Shown: positions 27,153-38,173 of the stretch, in pieces
Position numbering within the stretch: the stretch's first letter is position 1
Layout: each line of letters starts with the position of its first letter
Assembly: GCA_945878845.1 (NCBI GenBank)
Contig: CAMCUB010000005.1
Location: 1-64,000, forward strand
Source: Erythrobacter sanguineus
GTDB lineage: Bacteria > Pseudomonadota > Alphaproteobacteria > Sphingomonadales > Sphingomonadaceae
DNA: 64,000 nucleotides
Direction: 5' to 3'
Made by a program: the position numbers and the translations under genes
The notes under the pieces: model-generated
The model's database searches: none
What the model was told of the DNA's origin: nothing
Seen by the model: only the letters and a program-made list of their open reading frames with translations

Positions 27153-28952
27153 TCAGCGCCTGACCGCAGCGTCGAAGGCGACCGTCATCCGCTCGGTCTG
27201 CAGCGTGAACGGCTTGGTGCCGTGCCACATCGAGGACGGGAACAGCACCAGCGCGCCCTCGACCGGGGTCACCACGCGGCGGGGGGCCAGATCGAGCCCG
27301 AGCTCGGACGGCGGCTCGCCCAGCACCAGCGCGCCCGCATCGGGCGTATCGGCCGGGCCCAGCGGCGGCACGGTGACATGCAGCGCCGAACTGATCGAGC
27401 CCGAGGGATGGACGTGGGCGATATGAAAGCCCTCCCCCGTCAGCCGCACCGACCATGATCCCTCGAACACGAACCGCGCGCCCGAATATCCGGCGCAAGG
27501 GTGATCGGCATCGACATCGAAACGGGTGAGATAAGCGGCCACCTGCTCGCGGATCGCCTCGCGAAGGCGCCGCAGCACCGGATCGGAGCGGTTGAACAGA
27601 TTGCCCTCGGTCTGCGTGCCCCCGCGCAGGCTCTGCTCGGACGGGTGGTGCTGCGCGCGGTGCAGCCCCCGGAGCGTCTCGCGCAATTCGTCGAGCCTGC
27701 CCGGCTCGGCGAGATAGGCGACCGCGCGCTGTTCGACATGGGCGGAGTAATCATGCAGCCAGAATTCGCGCGGATCCTCGAGCAGCCGCCACGCAAGGCC
27801 GCGATAGGCCCAGGCGAAGCAATCGGCACGGTCGAGCCGGATCGCCTCGGCCGCGAGCGCCTCGGCCTGCGCGGGCTCCCCGCGCCGCAGCGCATTGCGC
27901 GCGCGCGGCACGAGCACCGTCGCCGCCGCACCGAACCGCTCCGCCGCGCGCGCAAACAGCGCCTCGGCCGCCGCGCCCTCGCCCTGCTCGCCCCGCGCGA
28001 TGCCCTCGTAGAGATCAAGCTCGGGCCGCGAGCCGAGCGACCGGCGCGCCTCGGCCACCGCCGCCAGCACACCTTCGTAATCGCGCCGGTCGAGCATCAA
28101 CCCGATCCAGCTGTGCCAAATCGACGCTTCGCGCGGCCAGCGCTCCACCAGCGCGCGGTAGCTGCGGTCGGGGTCCTTGCCCGTGCGATATTCGTAAGCG
28201 AGGCGGGCGAGCGCGCGATGCGCGGGGAAGTATTGCGGGGCCTCGGCGACGGTGCGTTCGAGCAGGGCTTCGGCCTCGTCGACATGGCCGGATTCGATCA
28301 GCGCGCCGGCCATCGCATCGGCAAATTCGGGCGCGCGCGGAAAGCGGTCGGCACACTCGCGGAAATGGACGAGCGCTTCCTCGGCGCGGCCATCCTCGCG
28401 CAGGGCAAGGCCAAGCCTGATTACCGCCGGGAGGTTCTGCGGGGTGGAAGCCAGCGTTTGCCGGTATTGCGCCGCCGCCTTGCCCGGCTCGCCCTCGCCC
28501 GCAAACAGCGAGGCGAGCGCATTGCTGACCGACGCCGCGCCGGGCTGTTCCGCGAGAACCTTGCGCAAAGCCGCCTCGGCCCCCGCCATGTCGCCCTGCG
28601 CGTGGGCAAGCTTGGCGGCGTTGATCCGCGCGGGGTGATAGGCCGGATCGCAGGCAAAGGCCGCCTCATAGGCCGCCGCAGCCTCGATCGCTTGGCCCAG
28701 ATCCTCGAGCGATAGCGCGAGGCTATTATAGACCTCGGCTGTGCGCAGCCCGGCCCCGAGCGCGCGCGCGAAGGCCTCCACTGCCCCCGCCGCGTCCTTG
28801 GCCCGGCGGCGGATCATGCCGGCGAGCTGCCAGGCGGCAGCGTTGGCGGGATCAGCGCGCACGACGTCGGCGATCGCCTGCGCCGCGCCCGCGACGTCAC
28901 CCGATTGCAGCCTCGCATGGATCGAGGAAAGAACGCTTGCGCTGGTAGCCAC
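27153..28952 (-). CDS. TPR protein with C-terminal 2OG-Fe(II) oxygenase domain
   Basis: The 599-residue protein has about 11 tetratricopeptide-like helical repeats in residues 1-390 (for example AEVYNSLALSLEDLGQAIEA). A C-terminal putative 2-oxoglutarate/iron oxygenase of the PF13759 type follows. It shows HIAHVHPSGSISSALHVTVP, then LVLFPSSMWHGTKPF as distal histidine and ERMTVAFDA as 2OG-binding arginine. It starts with GTG. Such proteins are frequently encoded beside TonB receptors in sphingomonads; the target is not known. It overlaps nothing and lies 15 bases past the upstream small exported protein. Confidence 0.87.
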   Translation of the reverse strand: MATSASVLSSIHARLQSGDVAGAAQAIADVVRADPANAAAWQLAGMIRRRAKDAAGAVEAFARALGAGLRTAEVYNSLALSLEDLGQAIEAAAAYEAAFACDPAYHPARINAAKLAHAQGDMAGAEAALRKVLAEQPGAASVSNALASLFAGEGEPGKAAAQYRQTLASTPQNLPAVIRLGLALREDGRAEEALVHFRECADRFPRAPEFADAMAGALIESGHVDEAEALLERTVAEAPQYFPAHRALARLAYEYRTGKDPDRSYRALVERWPREASIWHSWIGLMLDRRDYEGVLAAVAEARRSLGSRPELDLYEGIARGEQGEGAAAEALFARAAERFGAAATVLVPRARNALRRGEPAQAEALAAEAIRLDRADCFAWAYRGLAWRLLEDPREFWLHDYSAHVEQRAVAYLAEPGRLDELRETLRGLHRAQHHPSEQSLRGGTQTEGNLFNRSDPVLRRLREAIREQVAAYLTRFDVDADHPCAGYSGARFVFEGSWSVRLTGEGFHIAHVHPSGSISSALHVTVPPLGPADTPDAGALVLGEPPSELGLDLAPRRVVTPVEGALVLFPSSMWHGTKPFTLQTERMTVAFDAAVRR

Positions 28953-28967
28953 GCGGGTGATGCCCGA

Positions 28968-29510
28968 TCAGTTGCGCCGCCTGATCCGGAAGCCGAGACC
29001 GCCTTCGACGCTCGCCATGAAGCTGCCAAGCGCCGCGCGGCGGATGGTGAGCTTTTTACCGGGCTGCGGCTTCTTGAGGTAGGTCTCGTCGGACTGCGCC
29101 CACACGGCCCCGTCCTCAAGCGTGAAGACATAGCTGCCGCTGTCGCCCGAGACCGCCTTGATCACCGCGGTGATTTCCTTGATCTCTTCCTTCTCGTCTT
29201 CGGCCTCATCGTTCCCGAAGATGCCGAAGCCCGAGCCGACGAAGCCGAACAGCCCGCGCCGGGTGCGGTTCACGTCCTCGCGGCTGACGACGCGCAGCTC
29301 CTTGCTCTCCTGCGCCTCGGCCAGCTTGGGCACGGCGGCATCGAAACAGGCGAGGCGCTCGGCGGGATCGGTGATCGCGCGGCAATCGAGCACCTTGGCG
29401 AAAACCTCGGGCAGCGGGGCTGCGTCCTTCTTCTCCGCCGCCAGCGGCGCCCCCGCCGTCACTGCCGCAACCGCCGCCAGCGCTGCGGCTGCCCTCGTCC
29501 AATTCGCCAT
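28968..29510 (-). CDS. Exported protein of unknown function
   Basis: The 180-residue product has a signal peptide (MANWTRAAAALAAVAAVTAG, cleavage near LAAEKK). Next comes a small helical segment with two cysteines (VLDCRAITDPAERLACFDAA), a pattern seen in many periplasmic proteins of alphaproteobacteria. A C-terminal beta-rich region follows (YVFTLEDGAVWAQSDETYLK). No enzyme motif is seen. The ATG at 29508-29510 is preferred over one 33 bases earlier because the signal peptide then starts at the N-terminus. It is co-directional with the 2OG-oxygenase gene. Confidence 0.82.
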   Translation of the reverse strand: MANWTRAAAALAAVAAVTAGAPLAAEKKDAAPLPEVFAKVLDCRAITDPAERLACFDAAVPKLAEAQESKELRVVSREDVNRTRRGLFGFVGSGFGIFGNDEAEDEKEEIKEITAVIKAVSGDSGSYVFTLEDGAVWAQSDETYLKKPQPGKKLTIRRAALGSFMASVEGGLGFRIRRRN

Positions 29511-29591
29511 TGTCGCTCTCCCTGATGTGCCGGTTGCCTTCACCTATAGCCAATCTGGCGGCCAGAGGAACAGGGCGAAGGCACCCGCGCG

Positions 29592-32168
<2,577 letters not shown>

Positions 32169-32200
32169 GATCGTCCAACCCCTCCAAAGGTTACCGCCAC

Positions 32201-32229
32201 CAGATAGTGTTGCACATTGGCAACACAAG
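32201..32229 (-). promoter_or_regulatory. Candidate clpB promoter with internal dyad
   Basis: On the minus strand CTTGTG (32229-32224) and TATCTG (32206-32201) are 17 bases apart. The CTTG core of the first box recalls the alphaproteobacterial sigma-32 -35 element. The spacer includes part of a perfect 7-base inverted repeat, GTGTTGC-N6-GCAACAC (32207-32226), which could bind a regulator. It does not match CIRCE. It lies 33 bases upstream of the clpB ATG. Confidence 0.5.
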
Positions 32230-32376
32230 CCCCCACCCACAAAAAGCCGCGCGGGAGGTGTATTACTCGGATAGGTGGGTTCATTCCCCGCACAAGGCAA
32301 GGGGGCGCGTGGCTGCTTGACCTTGCCCCTCGCCCAAGCGAAGGAAGACCCAAGCGATTTGGGAGAGAAATCCGCC

Positions 32377-34596
32377 ATGATCTGGGTGAAGCGCGGCGCC
32401 TTTGCGCTGGTGGGGGTGCTCGTGCTGGCGGTGGCTGTGCTCGCCACGTGGGAGCCGCTGATGATGGCGAGCGCCGCCACGCCTGCCGCCACCCGCACCT
32501 ACACGGCCGAGATCATCCGCGACGAATGGGGCGTCCCCCACATCACCGGCAAGACCGACGCCGACACCGCCTATGGCGTCGCCATTGCCCATGCCGAAGA
32601 TGATTTCTTCACGCTTCAGGACGTGGTCGCCATGAGCCGCGGGCGTTATGGCGCGATTGCGGGCGCGGACGGGGCGCAGGTCGATTATGTCTACCACCTG
32701 ATCGATGCGCGCGGCACGGCGGAGCGGGAATATCCCAAGCTCCCCGCCGACACCCGCGCGCTGTTCGACGCCTATGCCGCAGGGCTCAACCAATATGCCG
32801 AGGACCATCCGGGCGAGTTGAAGCTCGCCAACCTCTTTCCTGTTGCCGGGATCGATGTGGCCGCAGGTTTCGCGCTGCGCCAGCCGTTCTTCTTCGGCCT
32901 CGACGGCGTGATCAGGCCGCTGGTGGCGGGCGAGGACCTACGCCGCGAGCATGGCCCCGACATCCCCGGCTTCCCCCGCCCGCCGCTTGACGCCGCTGCG
33001 TCTGCGCCCGCCGCCGCGCCGAAACAGGCGCGCACGCTGGTCCTGCCGCTGGGCGAGGATGCCGAGCGCCTCGGCTCCAACGCCTTCGCGGTCGCGCCTG
33101 CCAAGGGGGGCGGCACGACGACACTGGTCTCGAACTCGCACCAGCCCCTGCGCGGCGGCGTCGCGTGGTACGAGCTGGTGGTCCAAAGCGGCGAGGGCTG
33201 GCATTTCGCGGGCGCGAATTTCCCCGGATCGCCCTTCCCCTTCCTCGGCCACAACGAACATCTGGGGTGGACCAACACGGTCAACACCCCCGACATGATC
33301 GACGTCTACCAGCTCGAACTCGACGAGGCGGGCACGCGCTACAAGCTCGACGGCGAGTGGCGCGATCTCGAGAGCGAGTGGGTGACGCTGCCGGTCAAGA
33401 TGGGGCCGGTCGTGTTGCCAGTTCGCAAGGAAGTGCTGCGCTCTGTGCACGGCCCGGTGATCCGCAACGCCAAGGGCGCCTTCGCTGTGCGTTATGGCGG
33501 GATCGGGCAATTGCAGCAGCTTGACGCCTATTACCGCCTCAACAAGGCCAAGAGCTTCACCGAGTGGGAGGGGCAGATTGCGCGCCTCGCGATCCCCTCG
33601 ACCAACTTCATCTATGCCGACCAGAGCGGCACCATCGCCTATGTCTACAACGCCGCTATCCCCAATCGGCCGCAGGGCGTGAAGGCCGACTGGCGCTCGG
33701 TGCTGCCGGGCAACCGCTCGGATCTGATCTGGCAGGGCGCGGTCGACTACAAGACGCTGCCGCGCATCGTGAACCCGGCGAGCGGGTGGCTCTACAATTC
33801 GAACAACACCCCCTTCACCGCCGCCGGTGCGGGTGATGATCTCGACCCCGAGACCTTCGCCCCCACGCTGGGCATCGAGCTGAAGCAGACCAACCGCTCG
33901 CGCCGCGCCTACAAGCTGCTCTCGGAGGCGGGCGTGCTCGACCGGGCGACGCTCGAGGCGATCAAATACGACACCGGCTACGAGCAGGACGGCTACATCG
34001 CCCGCCTGTTCGAGGCGCTGGAAGCCATGCCCGCCGAGGGCGATCTCGCCAAGGCCCGCGATCTGCTGCTGTCGTGGGACTTCACCTCCGACGGCAAGGG
34101 CGCGGCTGACGCCATCGCCATGCTGATGATCCGCGACTTCATGGCGGCTGATTACAACAACAAGCCCTTCCCCGACGTGGCGGAGAAACTGAAGGCGGCA
34201 AGCGATCACCTGACGGCCCATTTCGGCCGGCTCGACCCGCCGCTGGGCGACCTGGTTCGGCTGCGGCAGGGCAAGCTCGATCTGCCGGTGGACGGCGGCT
34301 CGGACACCCTGCGCGCCGCGACCACCTGGGACGTGGCTGACGACGGGCGGCTCTCATTGAAGCACGGCGACAGCTTCATCATGTGGATCGAATGGCAGCC
34401 TGGCCAGAAGGTTAGCTCGCGCTCGGTGCAGCCCTTCGGCGCGGCGAGCACCCGGCCGCAAAGCCCGCATTACACCGACCAGATGGCACTGTTCGTCGAA
34501 CACCGGCTGAAGCCCGTCCACTTCTGGCGCGATGACCTGCTGGCGAGCGTCGCCGCCCGGCGCCACACCATCAAGACCGTCACCAACGCGCGCTGA
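32377..34596 (+). CDS. Penicillin acylase family (Ntn) hydrolase
   Basis: This is an N-terminal-nucleophile amidohydrolase of the penicillin / acyl-homoserine-lactone acylase family. The 739-residue precursor has an N-terminal membrane or signal helix (MIWVKRGAFALVGVLVLAVA), then the alpha part with RDEWGVPHITGKTDADTAYG. The autocleavage site is at LGSNAFAVAP, making Ser234 the likely nucleophile of the beta chain. FLGHNEHLGWTNTVNTPDMI and YADQSGTIAYVYNAAIPNRP are family blocks. The substrate (acyl-homoserine lactone, beta-lactam or other amide) cannot be decided from sequence. It is followed 51 bases later by an M16 peptidase. Confidence 0.92.
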   Translation: MIWVKRGAFALVGVLVLAVAVLATWEPLMMASAATPAATRTYTAEIIRDEWGVPHITGKTDADTAYGVAIAHAEDDFFTLQDVVAMSRGRYGAIAGADGAQVDYVYHLIDARGTAEREYPKLPADTRALFDAYAAGLNQYAEDHPGELKLANLFPVAGIDVAAGFALRQPFFFGLDGVIRPLVAGEDLRREHGPDIPGFPRPPLDAAASAPAAAPKQARTLVLPLGEDAERLGSNAFAVAPAKGGGTTTLVSNSHQPLRGGVAWYELVVQSGEGWHFAGANFPGSPFPFLGHNEHLGWTNTVNTPDMIDVYQLELDEAGTRYKLDGEWRDLESEWVTLPVKMGPVVLPVRKEVLRSVHGPVIRNAKGAFAVRYGGIGQLQQLDAYYRLNKAKSFTEWEGQIARLAIPSTNFIYADQSGTIAYVYNAAIPNRPQGVKADWRSVLPGNRSDLIWQGAVDYKTLPRIVNPASGWLYNSNNTPFTAAGAGDDLDPETFAPTLGIELKQTNRSRRAYKLLSEAGVLDRATLEAIKYDTGYEQDGYIARLFEALEAMPAEGDLAKARDLLLSWDFTSDGKGAADAIAMLMIRDFMAADYNNKPFPDVAEKLKAASDHLTAHFGRLDPPLGDLVRLRQGKLDLPVDGGSDTLRAATTWDVADDGRLSLKHGDSFIMWIEWQPGQKVSSRSVQPFGAASTRPQSPHYTDQMALFVEHRLKPVHFWRDDLLASVAARRHTIKTVTNAR

Positions 34597-34647
34597 TCCG
34601 CGCCTGCCCTGCCTGCCCAAGCGATCCCCTCACCGGAGCCCAACCCC

Positions 34648-37533
34648 ATGACCAACCGTTTCGCGACCGCCAGCCTCTCCGCGCTCGCCCTTGCGCTGGC
34701 CGCGCCCTTCTCGCCCTCGCTGGCCGAGACCGCCGCGCCAAAGCCCGCCCCCGCCGCCGCCCCCGCAGCCCCGCAGGCGCCCGCCGATCTGTCGACCCTC
34801 GTCTCTCAGGTGAACATCCCCTACGAGCAGTTCCAGCTCGAAAACGGCCTCACAGTGATCGTGCACGAGGATCGCAAGAGCCCGATCGTCGGCGTCACCG
34901 TCTATTACCGCGTCGGCAGCAAGAGCGAGCCGCGCGGGCGCACCGGCTTTGCCCACCTGTTCGAACACCTGATGTTCGGCGGCTCGGAAAACGTCGAGAA
35001 TTTCGACATCCCGCTCGAGGCGGCAGGGTCGACCAGCACCAATGGCTCGACCTGGTATGACCGCACCAACTACGTCGAGACCGTGCCCACCGGCGCGCTC
35101 GATCTGGCGCTGTTCATGGAGAGCGACCGAATGGGCTATCTGCTCGGCGCGATCAGCCAGGACAAGCTCGACAAGCAGCGCGGCGTTGTACAGAACGAGA
35201 AGCGTCAGGGCGACAACGCGCCCTATGGGCTGGTGCGCTACCAGATCGCCGAGGGTCTGCTGCCGGTCGGCCACCCCTACCGCCATTCGACCATCGGCTC
35301 GCTGGCCGATCTCGACGCGGCGAGCCTCACCGATGTGCGCAAGTGGTTCACCGACAATTACGGCCCCAACAATGTGGTGCTGGTGCTGGCGGGCGATATC
35401 GACGCCAAGACCGCGCGCCCGATGGTCGAGCGCTGGTTCGGCGCGATCCCGCGCGGGCCCGAAGTGGTCAGCACCCAGGCCGAGCCGGTAACGCTGGCGG
35501 CCGAAAAGCGCGACACCATCACCGATCAGGTTCCCGTCACCCGCATCATGCGCAGCTGGACCGGCCCTGCGATCAACCATCCCGACGCGGTGCCGCTTGC
35601 GGCCGGGCTGTCGGTGCTCGGCGGGCTGGCTTCCTCGCGGCTCGACAATGCGCTGGTGCGCGGCGATCAGGTCGCGGTCTCGGTCAGCGCCAATTCCCAG
35701 CAGCACGAACAGCTGAGCTTCCTCCAGGCGCAGATGGACGTGAAGCCCGGGGTCGACCCGGCGGAGGCCGAGGCCAAGTTCAACGCGATCATCGCCGAAC
35801 TGGTCACGCGCGGGCCGACGCAGGACGAACTGAACCGCGCCGCGACCCAGATCGTCTCGGGGCAGATCGACGCGCTCGAACAGGTCGGCGGCTTCGGCGG
35901 CAAGGGCACCACGCTCGCCGAGGGGCTGCTCTACACCGGCGATCCGGCGCACTACCGCAAGGAGCTGGAAGCCCTTGCCCGCGTGACGCCTGCGCAGGTG
36001 CAGGGCGCGATGCAGCGCTGGCTCGGCCGGCCGTCCTACACGCTCACCATCCAGCCCGGCGAACGCACGCTCGACGGCGGAAAGATGGGCGGCTGGGGCG
36101 ACGAGGACAGCGCCGCGCCGATCGCCTCCGATCCCAAGACCCCGCTCGAAGTGACCCGCACCGCGCCCCCGCGCGAGGCGCCGGGGGTGGCACCGGTGGG
36201 CGCGCTGACCTTCCCCGCGGTCAAAACCGCGCGGCTGACCAACGGCATGGAGGTTTCGCTCGCCCGGCGCACCGCGATCCCCAAGGTCAGCGTCGCGATC
36301 ACCTTCGATGCCGGCAATGCCGCCGACGGCCCGGCGCGCGCGGGCACGCAGTCGCTGATGATGGGCCTGCTCGAAGAGGGCACCCTAAGCCTCACCGCCG
36401 AGCAGATCGCGATCGAGCAAGAACGCCTCGGCGCCGAGATCTCGGCCGGGTCGGGCACCGATACGAGCGTGGTGCAGATGACCGCGCTGACCGCGAACCT
36501 TGCCCCCTCGCTGGCGCTGATGTCCGACATCGTGCGCAATCCGGCCTTTAATGACGCGGATGTCGCCCGGGTGAAGAGCCAGCGGCTGGCAGCCATCGCG
36601 CAGGAGCGGGCCAATCCCATCGGCCTTGCCCAGCGCGCCATCGGCCCGATCCTCTACGGCCCCGACCACCCCTATGGCAGCGTCGGCGCGCGCGGCCTGC
36701 CCGAGGTGGTCTCGGCGCTCGCCCCCGATGTGCTTCGCGCCGAGCACGGCAACTGGCTGCGCCCGGACAATGCCCGCATCACCGTGGTCGGCGACACCAC
36801 CATGCCCGAACTGGTCGCATCGCTCGAAAAGGCCTTTGGCGGTTGGAAGGCGCCGGCCGGGCCCAAGCCGCAGAAGAACCTCGATGCCGCGGTGCCGCCG
36901 GCCCGTTCGCGGCTGGTGGTGATCGACCGCCCGAACAGCCCGCAGAGCGTGCTGCTGCTCGGGCGGGTGATGCCGCTGCGCGGGACTGACGGCGGGCTCG
37001 AGGCGCTCGATCTTGCCAACGAGGTGATCGGCGACGGCTTCCTGTCGCGCCTCAACATGGATCTGCGCGAGGAGAAGAGCTGGACCTATGGGATCCGCAG
37101 CGGCATCAGCGCCGGAGCGGGGCCGCGTGCCTTCAGCGTCTTCACCCCGGTGCAGTCCGACCGCACTGCGGATTCGATCCGTGCGATCCTCGGCAACCTT
37201 GAAGCCTTCCCGACCAGCAGGGGGGTCGACCAGACCGAACTCCAGCGGGTGACCGAGGGCAATGTCCGCGGCCTGCCCAATCGCTTCGAGACCAATGGCC
37301 AGGTGCTCGGGGCGGTGCTCGGCAACCAGTTGCTCGGGCGGCCGGCCGATTACCAGACGAAGCTGCCGGAGATCTACCGCGCCATCGACGCCGCCAAGAT
37401 CGACGCCGCTGCGCGCCAGTATCTCGGCAATGACGATCTGGTGATCGTGGTGGTCGGCGACCGCAAGCAGATCGACAGCCAGCTCGAGACGCTCGGCATG
37501 CCGGTTGAATATCTCGAAGCCGACAAGCTCTGA
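34648..37533 (+). CDS. Periplasmic M16 family zinc metallopeptidase
   Basis: The 961-residue protein has a signal peptide (MTNRFATASLSALALALAAP, cleavage near SLAETA) and two M16 repeats. The N-terminal unit is active, with the inverted zinc motif HLFEH at residues 103-107 (RTGFAHLFEHLMFGGSENVE). The C-terminal unit (from about residue 520) lacks HxxEH and serves as the structural half. The C-terminal half contains the R/Y region DLREEKSWTYGIRSGISAGA. The family (pitrilysin/PqqL-like) degrades peptides in the periplasm. It lies just after the acylase gene and may share its transcript. Confidence 0.94.
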   Translation: MTNRFATASLSALALALAAPFSPSLAETAAPKPAPAAAPAAPQAPADLSTLVSQVNIPYEQFQLENGLTVIVHEDRKSPIVGVTVYYRVGSKSEPRGRTGFAHLFEHLMFGGSENVENFDIPLEAAGSTSTNGSTWYDRTNYVETVPTGALDLALFMESDRMGYLLGAISQDKLDKQRGVVQNEKRQGDNAPYGLVRYQIAEGLLPVGHPYRHSTIGSLADLDAASLTDVRKWFTDNYGPNNVVLVLAGDIDAKTARPMVERWFGAIPRGPEVVSTQAEPVTLAAEKRDTITDQVPVTRIMRSWTGPAINHPDAVPLAAGLSVLGGLASSRLDNALVRGDQVAVSVSANSQQHEQLSFLQAQMDVKPGVDPAEAEAKFNAIIAELVTRGPTQDELNRAATQIVSGQIDALEQVGGFGGKGTTLAEGLLYTGDPAHYRKELEALARVTPAQVQGAMQRWLGRPSYTLTIQPGERTLDGGKMGGWGDEDSAAPIASDPKTPLEVTRTAPPREAPGVAPVGALTFPAVKTARLTNGMEVSLARRTAIPKVSVAITFDAGNAADGPARAGTQSLMMGLLEEGTLSLTAEQIAIEQERLGAEISAGSGTDTSVVQMTALTANLAPSLALMSDIVRNPAFNDADVARVKSQRLAAIAQERANPIGLAQRAIGPILYGPDHPYGSVGARGLPEVVSALAPDVLRAEHGNWLRPDNARITVVGDTTMPELVASLEKAFGGWKAPAGPKPQKNLDAAVPPARSRLVVIDRPNSPQSVLLLGRVMPLRGTDGGLEALDLANEVIGDGFLSRLNMDLREEKSWTYGIRSGISAGAGPRAFSVFTPVQSDRTADSIRAILGNLEAFPTSRGVDQTELQRVTEGNVRGLPNRFETNGQVLGAVLGNQLLGRPADYQTKLPEIYRAIDAAKIDAAARQYLGNDDLVIVVVGDRKQIDSQLETLGMPVEYLEADKL

Positions 37534-37559
37534 GGAGCGAGGCGGAAAAAGGGAAAGAC

Positions 37560-37600
37560 GTCAGCGCGCCGAGGCCGGAAACCGGTTGAAGCGCGCTGAC
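37560..37600 (+). other. Stable nested stem-loop upstream of the 99-residue protein gene
   Basis: Perfect 10-base arms GTCAGCGCGC (37560-37569) and GCGCGCTGAC (37591-37600) enclose a second small hairpin, CCGG-AAA-CCGG (37575-37585). No T-run follows; GTGTAAATAACG comes after. It may mark the end of the M16 transcript or a structured 5' leader of the downstream gene. Confidence 0.6.
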
Positions 37601-37669
37601 AGGAGTGTAAATAACGCGAGCAACCGAGCCGGGTCACCGATGGTCCGGACCACAAGGAGGAGATGGATC

Positions 37670-37969
37670 ATGTCCGTTGCAGGTACCTACAAGACCACCG
37701 TCAAGAGCCCGATGGGCGACCAGTCAGGCACTCTCACCGTCGTGCCCGATGGCGACACCTTCTCGGGCTCGCTGATCGGCAGCCTCGGCTCGATGGACAT
37801 CGCCGGCGGCACTGTCGAGGGCAACACCATCAAGTGGAAGATGAACATGGTCGTCCCCATGCCGATGACGCTCGATTGCGAAGCGACCATCGATGGCGAC
37901 ACCCTGACCGGCTCGGTCAACGCTGGCGCGTTCGGCGCGATGCCGCTGTCGGGCACCCGCGAGGCCTGA
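37670..37969 (+). CDS. Small beta-rich protein of unknown function
   Basis: This 99-residue protein begins MSVAGTYKTTVKSPMGDQSG and is made of alternating strands and turns (for example DGDTFSGSLIGSLGSMDIAG and IDGDTLTGSVNAGAFGAMPL). The pattern suggests a small beta-sandwich or barrel without catalytic motifs. There is no signal peptide and one cysteine. The ATG follows a very strong AAGGAGGAGA site, and a strong terminator closes the gene, so it is probably a highly translated single-gene unit. I do not recognise a named family. Confidence 0.85.
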   Translation: MSVAGTYKTTVKSPMGDQSGTLTVVPDGDTFSGSLIGSLGSMDIAGGTVEGNTIKWKMNMVVPMPMTLDCEATIDGDTLTGSVNAGAFGAMPLSGTREA

Positions 37970-37992
37970 TCGCCCGCGCCGTGACGGCTTCC

Positions 37993-38028
37993 AAAAGCCG
38001 CCGGGGTTCGCGCCCCGGCGGCTTTTTT
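37993..38028 (+). terminator. Rho-independent terminator after the 99-residue protein gene
   Basis: The stem GCCGCCGGGG / CCCCGGCGGC is flanked by AAAA on the left and TTTTTT on the right, so it works in the + direction and perhaps in both. It begins 24 bases after the stop codon at 37969. Confidence 0.94.
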
Positions 38029-38173
38029 GTGGCTGCCGCTCGGCGCTACCTCGCCCCCGCCCATCCGACCAAGGTCTAGCTATCCCCGCAAGCCTGAAAG
38101 CGCGAGTTTGCAGGCCTCGGCACATGCGGCATGATCGCCGCTGAGGACCGGGCGCACAAGCGGGAGAGCGACA

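Noticed and set aside
32207..32226. CIRCE element (HrcA site) at clpB
   Set aside because: Arms and spacing do not match TTAGCACTC-N9-GAGTGCTAA.
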